Positions 44,884 to 54,438 of a stretch of 64,000 nt of DNA are shown here, one piece after another. The DNA comes from Symsagittifera roscoffensis (taxonomy: Eukaryota; Xenacoelomorpha; Acoela; Convolutidae): assembly GCF_963678635.1 (NCBI RefSeq), contig NC_087069.1, positions 42,608,688 to 42,672,687 on the forward strand. The letters run 5' to 3'. The position numbers were made by a program, and so were the translations under genes. Below the pieces are notes generated by a model. It ran no database searches. It worked only from the letters and a program-made list of their open reading frames with translations, and was not told the DNA's origin. Every line of letters starts with the position of its first letter. Position 1 is the stretch's first letter.

Positions 44884-46169
44884 GTGTTTATCTGTTACGT
44901 AACCCTTTCAATGTGGTGCAAGGTATATAGTTAGGACCATTCTGAAGTCTTAAATCTAGAAATTGAAAACTTTGGAGTTGCAGACATTTAGCTCAAGTAA
45001 TTATTATGTATTTACCAAAAAAAATCCATTGAAACAAATTTGACATAACCGTAAGCAGTTTATATAATATATATATTTAAAAAAAAAACAATTTTTGCGA
45101 ATTTTTAAGAATTAAAAAAAAGTTAGGGAAATTTTTTCAGATACACGAATTTTTAAGAAATCATGATTCTTTACTTTGAAAAAAGCAGCTTTACCTGAAA
45201 TTTACTACGTAACGTCAAGTTTGCCATCAGAAAAATGAATGAGCCGCGTTAAAGAAAAAGAGCGGCATTGGAATTGGAATCCTGCATTGAAACGCAGTCT
45301 TTAGTTCTTGATAGACTCGATGAGTGTTCTTATTTACCTGTTGATTGAAGTTGCTGCAATGAAAAAGATAGAGAGGCAGAGCAACAGCAAGCTGAAAAAT
45401 TTGTTTGTCGGTTTGTCCTACTTTGTCCAGGAAAAATAAGTTTTCAAATGTTCCCAAACTTGAAAACACACTTTGAGATGAAAGAAGAAATAATTTAGGT
45501 TACAAAAACTCCAAGAAATTGTTTTTAGATGCCCAGAATGCTAAATTATTTTTCAATCACGAAGTACTGGCTCCTTTAAAGTTAAAAAATTTGCTGCGAT
45601 GAAATTCGGCAAGAAAGAAGACCGTAAGGCTCGACAGTTTTGTGTACCATGGCAGAGAGCGCGCATGTAGAAAAGAGAGTACAAGGGATTTTTAATCAGG
45701 AACAGTGGATTGGACACCTCGAAGTCATGAATCTTTTTTTCGTATCTGCCTCATTAGTTTGCACTTCTTTGTTCCCTTTCTTGTTGCAAATTTTTTTTAC
45801 TGTTCAACAAAGTTTTTTTTTGTCACCGGTTAAATCAAAAACGAGCATAGTTCCAGTAGGGGTAAAAATGGACAGAATCAAAAATTCAAACTATCTTTCG
45901 AAAGTAATCAACAAAAGTTGTTTACAAACGCCTCAAGCATCCTATGGCTTGTTTTCTCAGGTAATAAAACAGCATCCACAGTTGAAGACGGTTCTTCTCA
46001 AGACTGTCAGACTACTACGTTAAAACATGAAAAAAAAATTATTTTTATTCAAAACATTAGTGTTTCAGTTAAATCTGCTTGGCTACCAAAAATTAATTTT
46101 CAAAACAAACTAAAAAGTTTTGTAGATATTTGATGCCAACAATTTCATGCCAACTTGAAACTGATTTCA

Positions 46170-46582
46170 AAAAAATTGTTCAGGCAAATTTTTTTTAATT
46201 TTGGATTTATAGCTTTTTGTGTCAGCTCCCTACTTCTGAACTTGTCGCGCGTACTAATTGCCAGCCTATCTTTCCTAAAACACATTAGAAAGTAAAACAC
46301 ATCTAATGTGTTTTACTTCAAGCGGCCTGCGGCATGGTCGATTATCTTCCAATCAAACTCCTTTAGGAAAGATAGGCTGGCAATTAGTAAAGATAGGCTG
46401 GCAAAGATAGGCATGGCAAAAAAAATTGTTCAGGCAAATTTTTTTTAATTTTGGATTTATAGCTTTTTGTGTCAGCTCCCTACTTCTGAACTTGTCGCGC
46501 GTACTTATTGCCAGGCTATCTTTCTAATGTGTTTTACTTCAAGCGGCCTGCGGCATGGTCGATTATCTTCCAATCAAACTCC
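46170..46582. repeat. Local duplication with a 28-bp inverted repeat
   Basis: About 170 bp (46170-46352: from AAATTGTTCAGGC through CTTGTCGCGCGTACT to CCAATCAAACTCC) is repeated at 46424-46582. Between the copies, TACTAATTGCCAGCCTATC (46252-46279) and its inverse (46362-46389) form a 28-bp perfect inverted repeat around 82 bp. AAAGATAGGCTGGCAA is then repeated once more. This looks like a template-switch or fold-back rearrangement inside unit 1. Confidence 0.75.
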
Positions 46583-47325
46583 GATTTGCTAGTATCGCCT
46601 TTTGTGCACTTCAACTGGTTTATCCTCTTTTCGGTGTTCTTCAATCCTTGTGGTGAGATGTCGGACTTGTTACCCAACATAGATGGATTCGCACCTACAG
46701 CGTTCTAGTCTGTTCTTCACTTTTGATTTCAGTTCACTGGAAAAGGAGAACTTCGAGGAGAACCTTCATGTTTTCATTATCTTGATGGATATGATCTGCG
46801 CATTGGTGATATCACGCACTTTTTTGCGAACGTCTAGCTGTGATTCCCCATATATTGGACCAAAAAGACAAAGCGCTTCCCTTTCTCGGCCATCTTCTTT
46901 TTAATTTTGCCCTCACCTCGATATACAACAAGCGACGGTTTTCGATATACAACAAGCGACGAGCAACTTTCTGGATTTTGGTTATCTATCAACAGTTTAC
47001 GATTGACTTTCATCGCTTTATCAAAATTTTTCCATGCAGACGTACTTGAGAGAACACAGTGAACAGATCCTTCGGTCGCACTTTTCTCAGAAAAAAGAAT
47101 GCGCAATTTCTAGCATTTAACACTGTACCTGTATCTGATGGTTTCTGATATCATCCACCGTTTTTGTCAATAATAATTTGTAAATCCAAAAGTGCCAGCT
47201 TAGAAAAAATACTTCTCAAAAATTGAAATTTTGTACCTTTTAGTGGAGTGTTTGTTTCTCTGGGTACTTTCAGAGCTTGCAGATCTTGCCTAATAAATTG
47301 ATTGCTTAAATCATCTTGAAATCAC
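46540..47325 (-). pseudogene. Penelope-type RT C-terminus plus GIY-YIG endonuclease, unit 1
   Basis: In shifting frames the minus strand reads KVPRETNTPLKGTKFQF, LALLDLQIIIDKNGG with QKPSDTGTVLNA (end of the RT domain), WKNFDKAMKVNRKLLIDNQN, ALCLFGPIYGESQLDVRKKV, FSSKFSFSSELKSKVKNRLE and then the endonuclease start CRCESIYVG, with RHLTTRIEEHRKEDKPVEVH. The C-x-C-x3-YVG and R-x-L-x-TR-I-x-EH signature is that of the GIY-YIG nuclease of Penelope-like elements, which nicks target DNA. Frameshifts and stops make it non-functional. Confidence 0.7.
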
Positions 47326-47377
47326 TTTTTGAAATATGTTTGAGAAAAGAAATCCACTAAAACTAAAATTGGTTTAA

Positions 47378-49605
47378 CCGTAAGCAGTTTCTCTTATATC
47401 TTTTTTAAAAAACACATGAGTTAAGACTTTTTAGGAAATCATGATATCTTACTTTGGAAAAATCAGCTTCACCTTAAACTAACTACATAACGTCAAGTTT
47501 GCTATAAGAAAAAAAGAGTCGCATTTGGTGGATTTGAAATCTTGCATTAAAACGCCTGTCTTTAGTTTTTGATAGAATCGAAGGAGATTCTTATTTACCG
47601 GTTGATTGATATTGCTGCCTTAAAAAAATAGAGAAGAAGAGCAACAGCAAGGTGGAAGTTTGTTTGTCAGTTTGTCTTGTTTTGCTAAGAAAAATCAATT
47701 TTCAAATAATCGCTACCTTGAAAAACACTTTGAGATGAAAGAGAAATCAATATAGGTTACAAAAACTCCAAGAAAGTGGTTTTAGATGTCCAGAATGCTA
47801 AACTACTTTTCAAAAAACGTTGATGGAAAACAAAATCTCTCCAATGTTTGATCAGAATTCATAGTATCAATAGTGGAGGATCTGACCGAGACAATAGTTT
47901 GCACGTTTTTAGTCAAAGCATCGGAAAACTGGATCCTAAAGGAAACCTAACAGTTAGTAAATTCAGTATTCGTTTCAGGGCAGCTTGCTTTGTTTCTTGG
48001 AGGTCGAACCAAAAAACTGAAAAATTGCTAGTATTTTTTCAGATGATTTAATCACAAAATCTTGACTCCTTTAAAGTTAAAAGTTTTTGCTGCGTTGAAG
48101 TTCGGCAAAAAAAGGAACCTAAAGTTTGACAGTTTTGTGTACCACGGCAGAGAGCGCGCAGTTAGAAAAGAGAGTACGAGGAGTTTTTAATAAGGAACAG
48201 TGGATTGGAAACCTTGAGGTCATGAATCTATATTTCGTATCTGCCTCAATGGTTTGCGCTACTTTGTTTCTTTCTTGTTACAATAATTTTTTTAGTGTTC
48301 AACAAAAATTTTATGTCACCGGTTAAATCAAAATCTAGCATAAATCCAGAAGTGGTATAAATGGACAGAATCAAGAAAATCAAAATCTCTTTCGAAGATA
48401 ATCAAAAAAAGTTCTTTTACAAACGCCTCAAGCATCGTATAACTTGCTTTTGCAGGTATTGAAACAGCATGGGAGATACACATACACTCAAAAATTGATC
48501 ATCAAAATCAAAAAGGCTAAAAATTTTTTAACGCGACTTCTCAAGAAACTACAAAACACATAAATATTTTGATGATTGCAACGAAAACTGTTCTTCTCAA
48601 ACCCCCAGTTGAAGACGGTTCTTCTCAGGACTGTCACATTACTACGCCAAAACACGAAAAAAAAGTTTTTTTGCTTAAATCTGCTAGGCTATCAAAAATT
48701 AAGTTTTAAAAAAAAAACTTAAATATGTGTAGATATTTGATGCTAACAATTTCATGCCAACTTGAAACTGATTTCAAAATTTTTGTTCAGGCAAATTTTT
48801 TTCATTTTGGATTTATAGATTTTTCGTCAGCTCCCTACTTCTAAACTTGTCGCGCGTACTAATTGCCGTCCTCTCTTTTCTAATGGGCTACGCTTCTAAT
48901 GTGATTTACTTAATGCAGTCTGCGGCATGGTCGATTATCTTCCAATCAAACTCCAATTTGCTAGTATCACTACTACACTGCCTTTTATGCTCTTCAACTG
49001 GTGTATCCTCTTTTCTGTGTTCCTCAATCCTTGTGGTGAGATGTCGGACTGTTTAGCCAACCTAGATGAATTCGCACCTACAACATTCTAGTCTGTACTT
49101 CACTTTCGATTTCAGTTCACTGGAAAAGGAGAAGTTTAACGAGGGCATACAAGTTCTCATTATCCTGGTGGATATTATCTGCGTATTGGTGATATCGCGC
49201 CTTTTTTTTGCGAATGTCTAACTGTGATTCCCTCAATATTGGACCATAAAGACAAAGCTTTTCCCATTCTCAGCCAACTTTTTTTTGTTTTTGCCCTCAC
49301 CTATGGTCTTTTCGGGGTCTCGAGATACAATACGTTTCTTCGGTCACAATTTTTTTGGAATGAAAAAGGCTCAATTTCTAACATTTAGGTTCGTACCTGT
49401 ATCTTTTGGCTTCTGATATCATCCACAGTTAACTACTGTTTGACAATAATAATTTATAAATTCAAAAGTACCAGCTTAGAAATTATTATGAAAAAAGTCG
49501 TAGAACTTTGAAAATCTCAAACCTACAGTGGAGTTTTTCTCTGGGTACTTTCAGAGCTTGCAGATCTTGCCTACAAAAATCGTTGCTTGAATCATCTTAT
49601 TTTTG
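47378..49605 (-). mobile_element. Penelope-like element, tandem unit 2 (degenerate)
   Basis: Second head-to-tail copy of 45055-47325, about 2.23 kb, with many small indels, so the duplication is old. About 50 bp of unique sequence separates the units. It lacks the local duplication present in unit 1. Both units also keep a similar plus-strand frame (45640-45840 and 48126-48326); see findings. Confidence 0.65.
48840..49330 (-). pseudogene. Penelope-type GIY-YIG endonuclease, unit 2
   Basis: The minus strand reads SSELKSKVKYRLECCRCEFI, then a TAG where Tyr of the GIY-YIG motif is expected, VG, a TAA, and TVRHLTTRIEEHRKEDTPVE, EHKRQCSSDTSKLEFDWKII, then ITLEA and IRKERTAIST. The last part is the usual end of these nucleases (L-E-A ... 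R-K-E). At least four in-frame stops make it dead. It is cleaner than unit 1 and was the basis for recognising the family. Confidence 0.75.
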
Positions 49606-50830
49606 AGATATGCCAAAAATGCTTTTTCTCTCTGATCCCAATGTCATCGCTCAAATTTTTGCATTTGACTTACATTTAAACTAAGAAAAAAGTGTCTGGT
49701 TTTTAAAACTAATTTATGATGAAATATGAATCCTATTTATGAATTGCATGATTTTGAAATTGGAAATGTTTCAGTTTTTTCTAAATGTGGAAAGTGCAGT
49801 TGTATGCTATCGGCCGTTTTATCGTTTCGTTCACAAAAATCTGAAACCTCTTAGTTTTGGAAAATTGACCAAATTAGCTTCAAACAACTTCAAGTCAAAC
49901 TTTTTTTCTATTTTCTAATTTTTAATACCAAAAGCGTTGTTGTACTTCACTTTTTTCTACGGTTGCCTACATCTGACTGTTTTTCCTATGTAGTTTAGAA
50001 TAAGCATATTTCATGTTCACTAATCTGTTTGATGTACCCGAGGTGCGTTACACGATTGTAATCATTGAAGTTTCAATTACACTACTGGACGAAATTAAAC
50101 GCAAATTTACATTTAACTCTTAAAAGTGGCTTTTCTTAAGGTCCATTTCGGTTAAATTTTTTCAGAAATTCTCCAATATTTTTTATCGACTTGCTGCAAA
50201 TGATCGAAGTCACACTCTCTGAACGTTTCATTTTTTAACTTGAATCACTTACCAGCTTTTTGCAGGTCTGAAAAGGCAGTTGTCAGCATTTTTCCCAATG
50301 TTGTGAAGTTATATGAAACAACAGCGCTTGGGAAATTTATCACACTGAACCGTGAAAATTACTCGTATAAAAAGTTTCACATCGCTTGATCAGTTATTAC
50401 TACTCCGCTTATTCAAAAAAAAGTGTTCACTCCCATAGAAACCTCAAGACAAATTGTGAAAACTGGCATTTTCAGACATGGAAAAAACTGCTAAGTGCTT
50501 CAAATCAAAATTTAAAACTTACGGGTGTAATTTAGATCATTTTTAGCAGGTCGATGTAACATTTTCGGTAGAATTCTGAATGAATTTTGTCCAGAATGGA
50601 TCCTAAAAAAGGCATTTTGGAGAGTATAAACCGAAATTTGCGTTTAATTTTGTCCACAGGTGTATTAGGGAAACGTAAAACGTTAATATAACTTCGAAAA
50701 TTACTACACTTTTGGCACACTTGATCTGGATGGAATGAATATATCTGGGACCATGGATTCCGAAAAGTTAATTGGACCAATCAAAAATTTAGTGCACCAA
50801 TCAATCAAATGTAGTTGAGCACCTAGACCA
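49606..50830. other. Non-coding stretch
   Basis: No recognisable continuation of the Penelope polymerase on the minus strand and no other gene. The phrase CGTTTAATTTYGTCCA (and inverse) occurs near 50090 and 50640, which may be the ends of a small fold-back element. Confidence 0.35.
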
Positions 50831-51789
50831 CCCGGGTTGACCAAAAATGCTTGTCATACAACTCTCAGAAATGGAAAAATCTTTTCATACAATTTCATAC
50901 AATTCCATGCGTACAGAAAATTGTATGAAAACTCTTAATGAACATTTTCCCATATATGGAAATTGTATAATAGGTGTTTTATCCATAAACCAAAAAGTTG
51001 TTTTTGTTTCTAAATTTATTTTCTGAAATTTTTTGGGTTGTGTTTGCAACCGAACACAAGTGACAAAGACGTTGGTTACTCAAAGCACCAAAAGTTGGAC
51101 GGTCTTATTTTTACAATGCATAAAAAACGACCTGAATTGTCTTCCAGATGTCTTTCACAAATGATATAACAAAAGTAACAAACTTTTAATTTTTGGCAAA
51201 ACTTTTCAGTAATCATTATTTTAAATTTTTGAATTTTCAAGTTATCAGACATTGATCAAGGCATACATAAACACGCCATAAAAAAGATATAGGAATTTTC
51301 AGCGTTTTTGAAAAAAAAATTAAGTGAAAAGAAAAAAAGCCAATATTATTGTACCCAGAACTACGTTATGCACACAAAAAATTAAATTTTGCATGCAAAA
51401 ACAATTTTTTTCGAAAAATGTCTTTTTGCGTACAAAATTCGATTTGCGGTTAAAAAAAAACAAAAAGTTTTTTGGGGCAAATTTTCAAAACTACTTGGGT
51501 CTCTATCAAAAAATGCCAGTCTTACCATTTCCAAAAATGGAAATTGTATGGAAAGCAATTTTTTCAAAAAACAAATTTTAAATCAGCTTTTTTTGTCATC
51601 AGCCTGTTCAATTGTTCTCAAAAAGCCGCAACAATGGTTTAATTTTTTTTCTACTGTTTTTCGAAAATGTATGAAAATTGTATGACAAGAATTTTCTCCA
51701 TACACTTAATGTATGGATTTGTATGATAATGTTTTTTGTTGTATGGAATTGTATGATAAGCATTTTCGGTGTATGGGGGTCAACCCGGG
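50831..51789. mobile_element. Candidate DNA transposon with CCCGGGTTGACC terminal inverted repeats
   Basis: CCCGGGTTGACC at 50831-50842 and its exact inverse at 51778-51789 bound a 959-bp segment. Just inside both ends AAAATGCTT[GA]TCATACAA repeats inverted, and TTGTATGAAAATTGTATG-type phrases recur in the interior. There is no coding capacity. CA lies on both outer sides, too short to prove a target duplication. Related sequence occurs around 41460-42165. Confidence 0.5.
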
Positions 51790-53229
51790 CAATTAATTGT
51801 GAAGCTAAATTTAGTGAAGCTAAAATTCAATCCTATCCACGAACACAAACTATTATGTTTCTCAGTTAAGTTACCGTAAATTACTAAAACTGTCTGTCAA
51901 ACAGAACAAAAAATCATGCGGTGATGCTGACAGCTAACTCCTCCTCCCAGAAAAATGCGTCATATTAGTTGCTGCTATTCTGCAAATATGAGTCGTGATG
52001 TTTTGGTCGCGCCACCTCCGCTTCGGTCGCGATAGTCGCGACGGATCATCATGGTAGCAAGAGTCTGAAAAGGCCAGGTTGGGCATGCCTAATTTTGGTC
52101 TGGAAATTCTGGACATGCCAAAATTTTATCGCTAAAGTTTGGACATGAGTCTGGAATTTCGACTTGTTTGTCAATTCATCCGAGGAAACCGTGTTTCACC
52201 GATTCAAATAATCCTCGGAATGTAAATACATGGAAAAGTACAATTTTAAAGAAAGTGCACAGCCAGAGAGAGTTGGATGTCAAGCCAGCCAGGTTGAGAA
52301 AAGTAACTTCGGCACAGATTAAACCCGAGTTAAATGTTTCATTCGACCAGAATGACCTGATATTCATATTACCAACGAATTTTAACTGGAGCAGTTTTGG
52401 TCTGTTGATTTTCACGATTGACGGTCTTATTTGCCAAAATAGGCCAACGCCGAGGGGTCAAGTGGGACAGAGAGGGTTATTTCCAAGTTTTTGATTTAGG
52501 CGTGCATGACAAGTATTAATTTTAATTTTCGCGACAAATGAAAAAACGAAAATCAGATGGAAGGTTTCCGCTAATCAGAATGATACATGTGATAGGTATA
52601 GCAGACGAGAAAAAATACAGTCGTCAATATTCGAAGAAGAGCGCTCCGAGTTGTAATGATTGTTCAGCTACAGTCGTTACAGAGCAGGTCCCACGAATCA
52701 GAAAGGCACAAGGGAGAAATTGCTACCCTTCCTGGTTTAGAAGAAGACATCTCTTCATCCGGATTAAGAACCCGGAGGTAATCTATCGCAATTAAAAACT
52801 TAATTTAAAATAATTTTTAGCTTCCTGGAATGTCCTGAACTGAAGTAAATTAACACCGAGCTCATTTTCAGCTTATGAGAAGCTAAACGTTGAGGTCTCA
52901 AACTTAGGTCTCAAAATGAGACCGTCCCCACATTTAGGTCTCAAAACACCCAAAATTCGCGAACGCCGTTAAAAAAAGTGTCAGAACAGTCCGTACAGTT
53001 ACTTTTTATTAGACAGTGGAACTTTGATCCATTTCAGATTGTTCAACCTAAAAATCTCCTTATCTCAACATAACAATTATAAAACACACTCAAGAAAACT
53101 AAATTGGGTACTGACATACCAGCACACTCGAGAATTGGAGTAACTAAGTTTACTAGCGACTCTAGCATAAATGTAATAACTTGAGAAGTTAGCTATTAAT
53201 AAATTCCAACAAAGGAAATGAGTTTTCAC
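51790..53229. other. Mostly non-coding stretch, mixed composition
   Basis: 51990-52160 carries minisatellite-like motifs (GGTCGCGA, TCTGGAAATTCTGGACATG) related to 42.4-43.6 kb. 52168-52494 and 52538-52795 hold two plus-strand ORFs of 108 and 85 codons with above-background GC but no motif I recognise. GAGGTCTCAAA-type phrases repeat near 52890-52950. Confidence 0.3.
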
Positions 53230-53472
53230 TTGAGAACTAAAGTTTTGGGCTGGACCATTGGGAGACCTCGGTTGTCCACCTTTCCACCGAAGGTTCACTC
53301 TGGTCCACTTCGAATCAATATACTCTTCTTTCGTAATCGTATGGTCTCCTATTTCAGGATAGGACAGCTCTACTCTCGTGCTGCTTTTTTCGACCACTTT
53401 CCCGCGATTGTAATTCGGTTGTTCTGATCTTGCATTTCTGAAATTTGTAGTTGTCGCGAGAAAATTGAGCAT
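53230..53472 (-). other. Possible exon of unknown gene, next to the LINE
   Basis: From an ATG at 53472 the minus strand reads 81 codons of protein-like composition (for example RVELSYPEIGDHTITKEEYI and WKGGQPRSPNGPAQ) to a possible donor CAA|GTGAAA. The frame stays open antisense into the LINE ORF1, which must be chance for at least one strand. I recognise no family. It could also be antisense to the LINE 5' untranslated region. Confidence 0.18.
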
Positions 53473-53593
53473 GACAGGCTCGATTCGAATTTTTGAAAAA
53501 TTACATTTCACCCCAAAATTACGTTGTTCATATTGCTTGAGGTCAAACTTCCTAATTGTTGTGATAAACTTATTAAATAGTTTCAAATTTGAT

Positions 53594-54414
53594 ATGGCAC
53601 GCAACAAGCGTCTTGCAAGTGCAAGTAATTCAATGTGCGGGTCCTGCAGCAGAAAAATCAAGGACAAAGAGGAACAAGCAATCCAATGCGACAAATGCGA
53701 CAATTGGCTACACCAAAAATGTACTGATGTCCCGCTGGAGGCCCTCAACCTATTCGATGTTGTGAAAGGAATCAAATGGTTTTGTGACCATTGTCTTAAC
53801 CCCGTAAAACAACTGATGGCCAGAAACGAGTCCATGGATGAGGCCGTTGGAATCATTAAGGCAACCATATCAGAACTGAAGGAGGATCTCAATAAAGCTA
53901 AGTATAATTCTACGTCACTAATAACTTCCAACCCAACGCCAGCACCCAACGAAAATAATTTAGAAATTAGAGTAAATGGAATAAAGGAATATACACGGAA
54001 GAAAGACGCAAATGGCAAAGATATAATTGCAACTCAAGACGAAATTTTGTCTCATCATTCATATGAAATTGAAAAAGTGCTTAACCACCTAGGGGAAGAA
54101 ACAAACTGTATCGCCGACTTAAAACGTCTGGGAAAATTTGACAAAGACAAAAAACGCCCTCGTACTATTTTACTGCGACTGAACAATACCTGGACTGCGA
54201 GAAAACTTCTAGCGAAAGCAAAGCAGCTGAAAACCTTCGAGGGAGCATCAAAAGTGTTTATATCTAAAAGTTTGAATAAAGAGGAACAAGAAATAGAAAA
54301 TAAATTATTGATGAAAAGAAGAGAATTGATTAACGACGGAACAACCACAAAAGATATGTTCGCATAATAGGACTGAAATTACATGTCAATGGACACGAAA
54401 CCAAAATTGATTGA
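53594..54414 (+). pseudogene. LINE ORF1 with PHD-type zinc finger
   Basis: From the ATG at 53594 (MARNKRLASASNS) the protein has a C4HC3 zinc finger in the first 65 residues (CGSC, CDKCDNWLHQKC, WFCDHC), a short helical linker (ATISELKEDLNKA), then an RNA-binding-like region (EIRVNGIKEYTRK, DLKRLGKFDKDKKRPRTILL, KVFISKSLNKEEQEIENKLL). In related LINEs this protein binds the element RNA as a chaperone. The frame closes at 54367, but homology continues one base shifted (RIIGLKLHVNGHETKID) to a TGA at 54412-54414, which shows a one-base deletion near 54355. Confidence 0.8.
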
Positions 54415-54438
54415 CTATCAAGTACTACGGAAGATTAA

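Larger units (their letters stand above)
45055..47325 (-). mobile_element. Penelope-like element, tandem unit 1 (degenerate)
   Basis: This region is repeated head-to-tail at 47378-49605. Shared landmarks are AACCGTAAGCAGTTT at the left, GGTTACAAAAACTCCAAGAA, GAGGTCATGAATCT-like text, CTTGTCGCGCGTACTAATTG and CAGAGCTTGCAGATCTTGCC at the right. Reading the minus strand gives the C-terminal part of a reverse transcriptase and a GIY-YIG endonuclease (see next entry). Tandem, partial head-to-tail copies are characteristic of Penelope-like elements. The unit is about 2.27 kb; the N-terminal part of the polymerase is absent. Confidence 0.65.

Noticed and set aside
46508-46904. Plus-strand ORFs with apparent membrane segments and splice-like sites
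   Set aside because: The same DNA read on the minus strand gives the RT/GIY-YIG sequence in both tandem units, so the plus-strand frames are shadows.
53077-54018. 313-codon minus-strand ORF
   Set aside because: Most of it is antisense to the LINE ORF1, whose zinc finger and conserved blocks are clear on the plus strand. Only the part right of the donor-like site (53230-53472) is kept, as a weak exon candidate.
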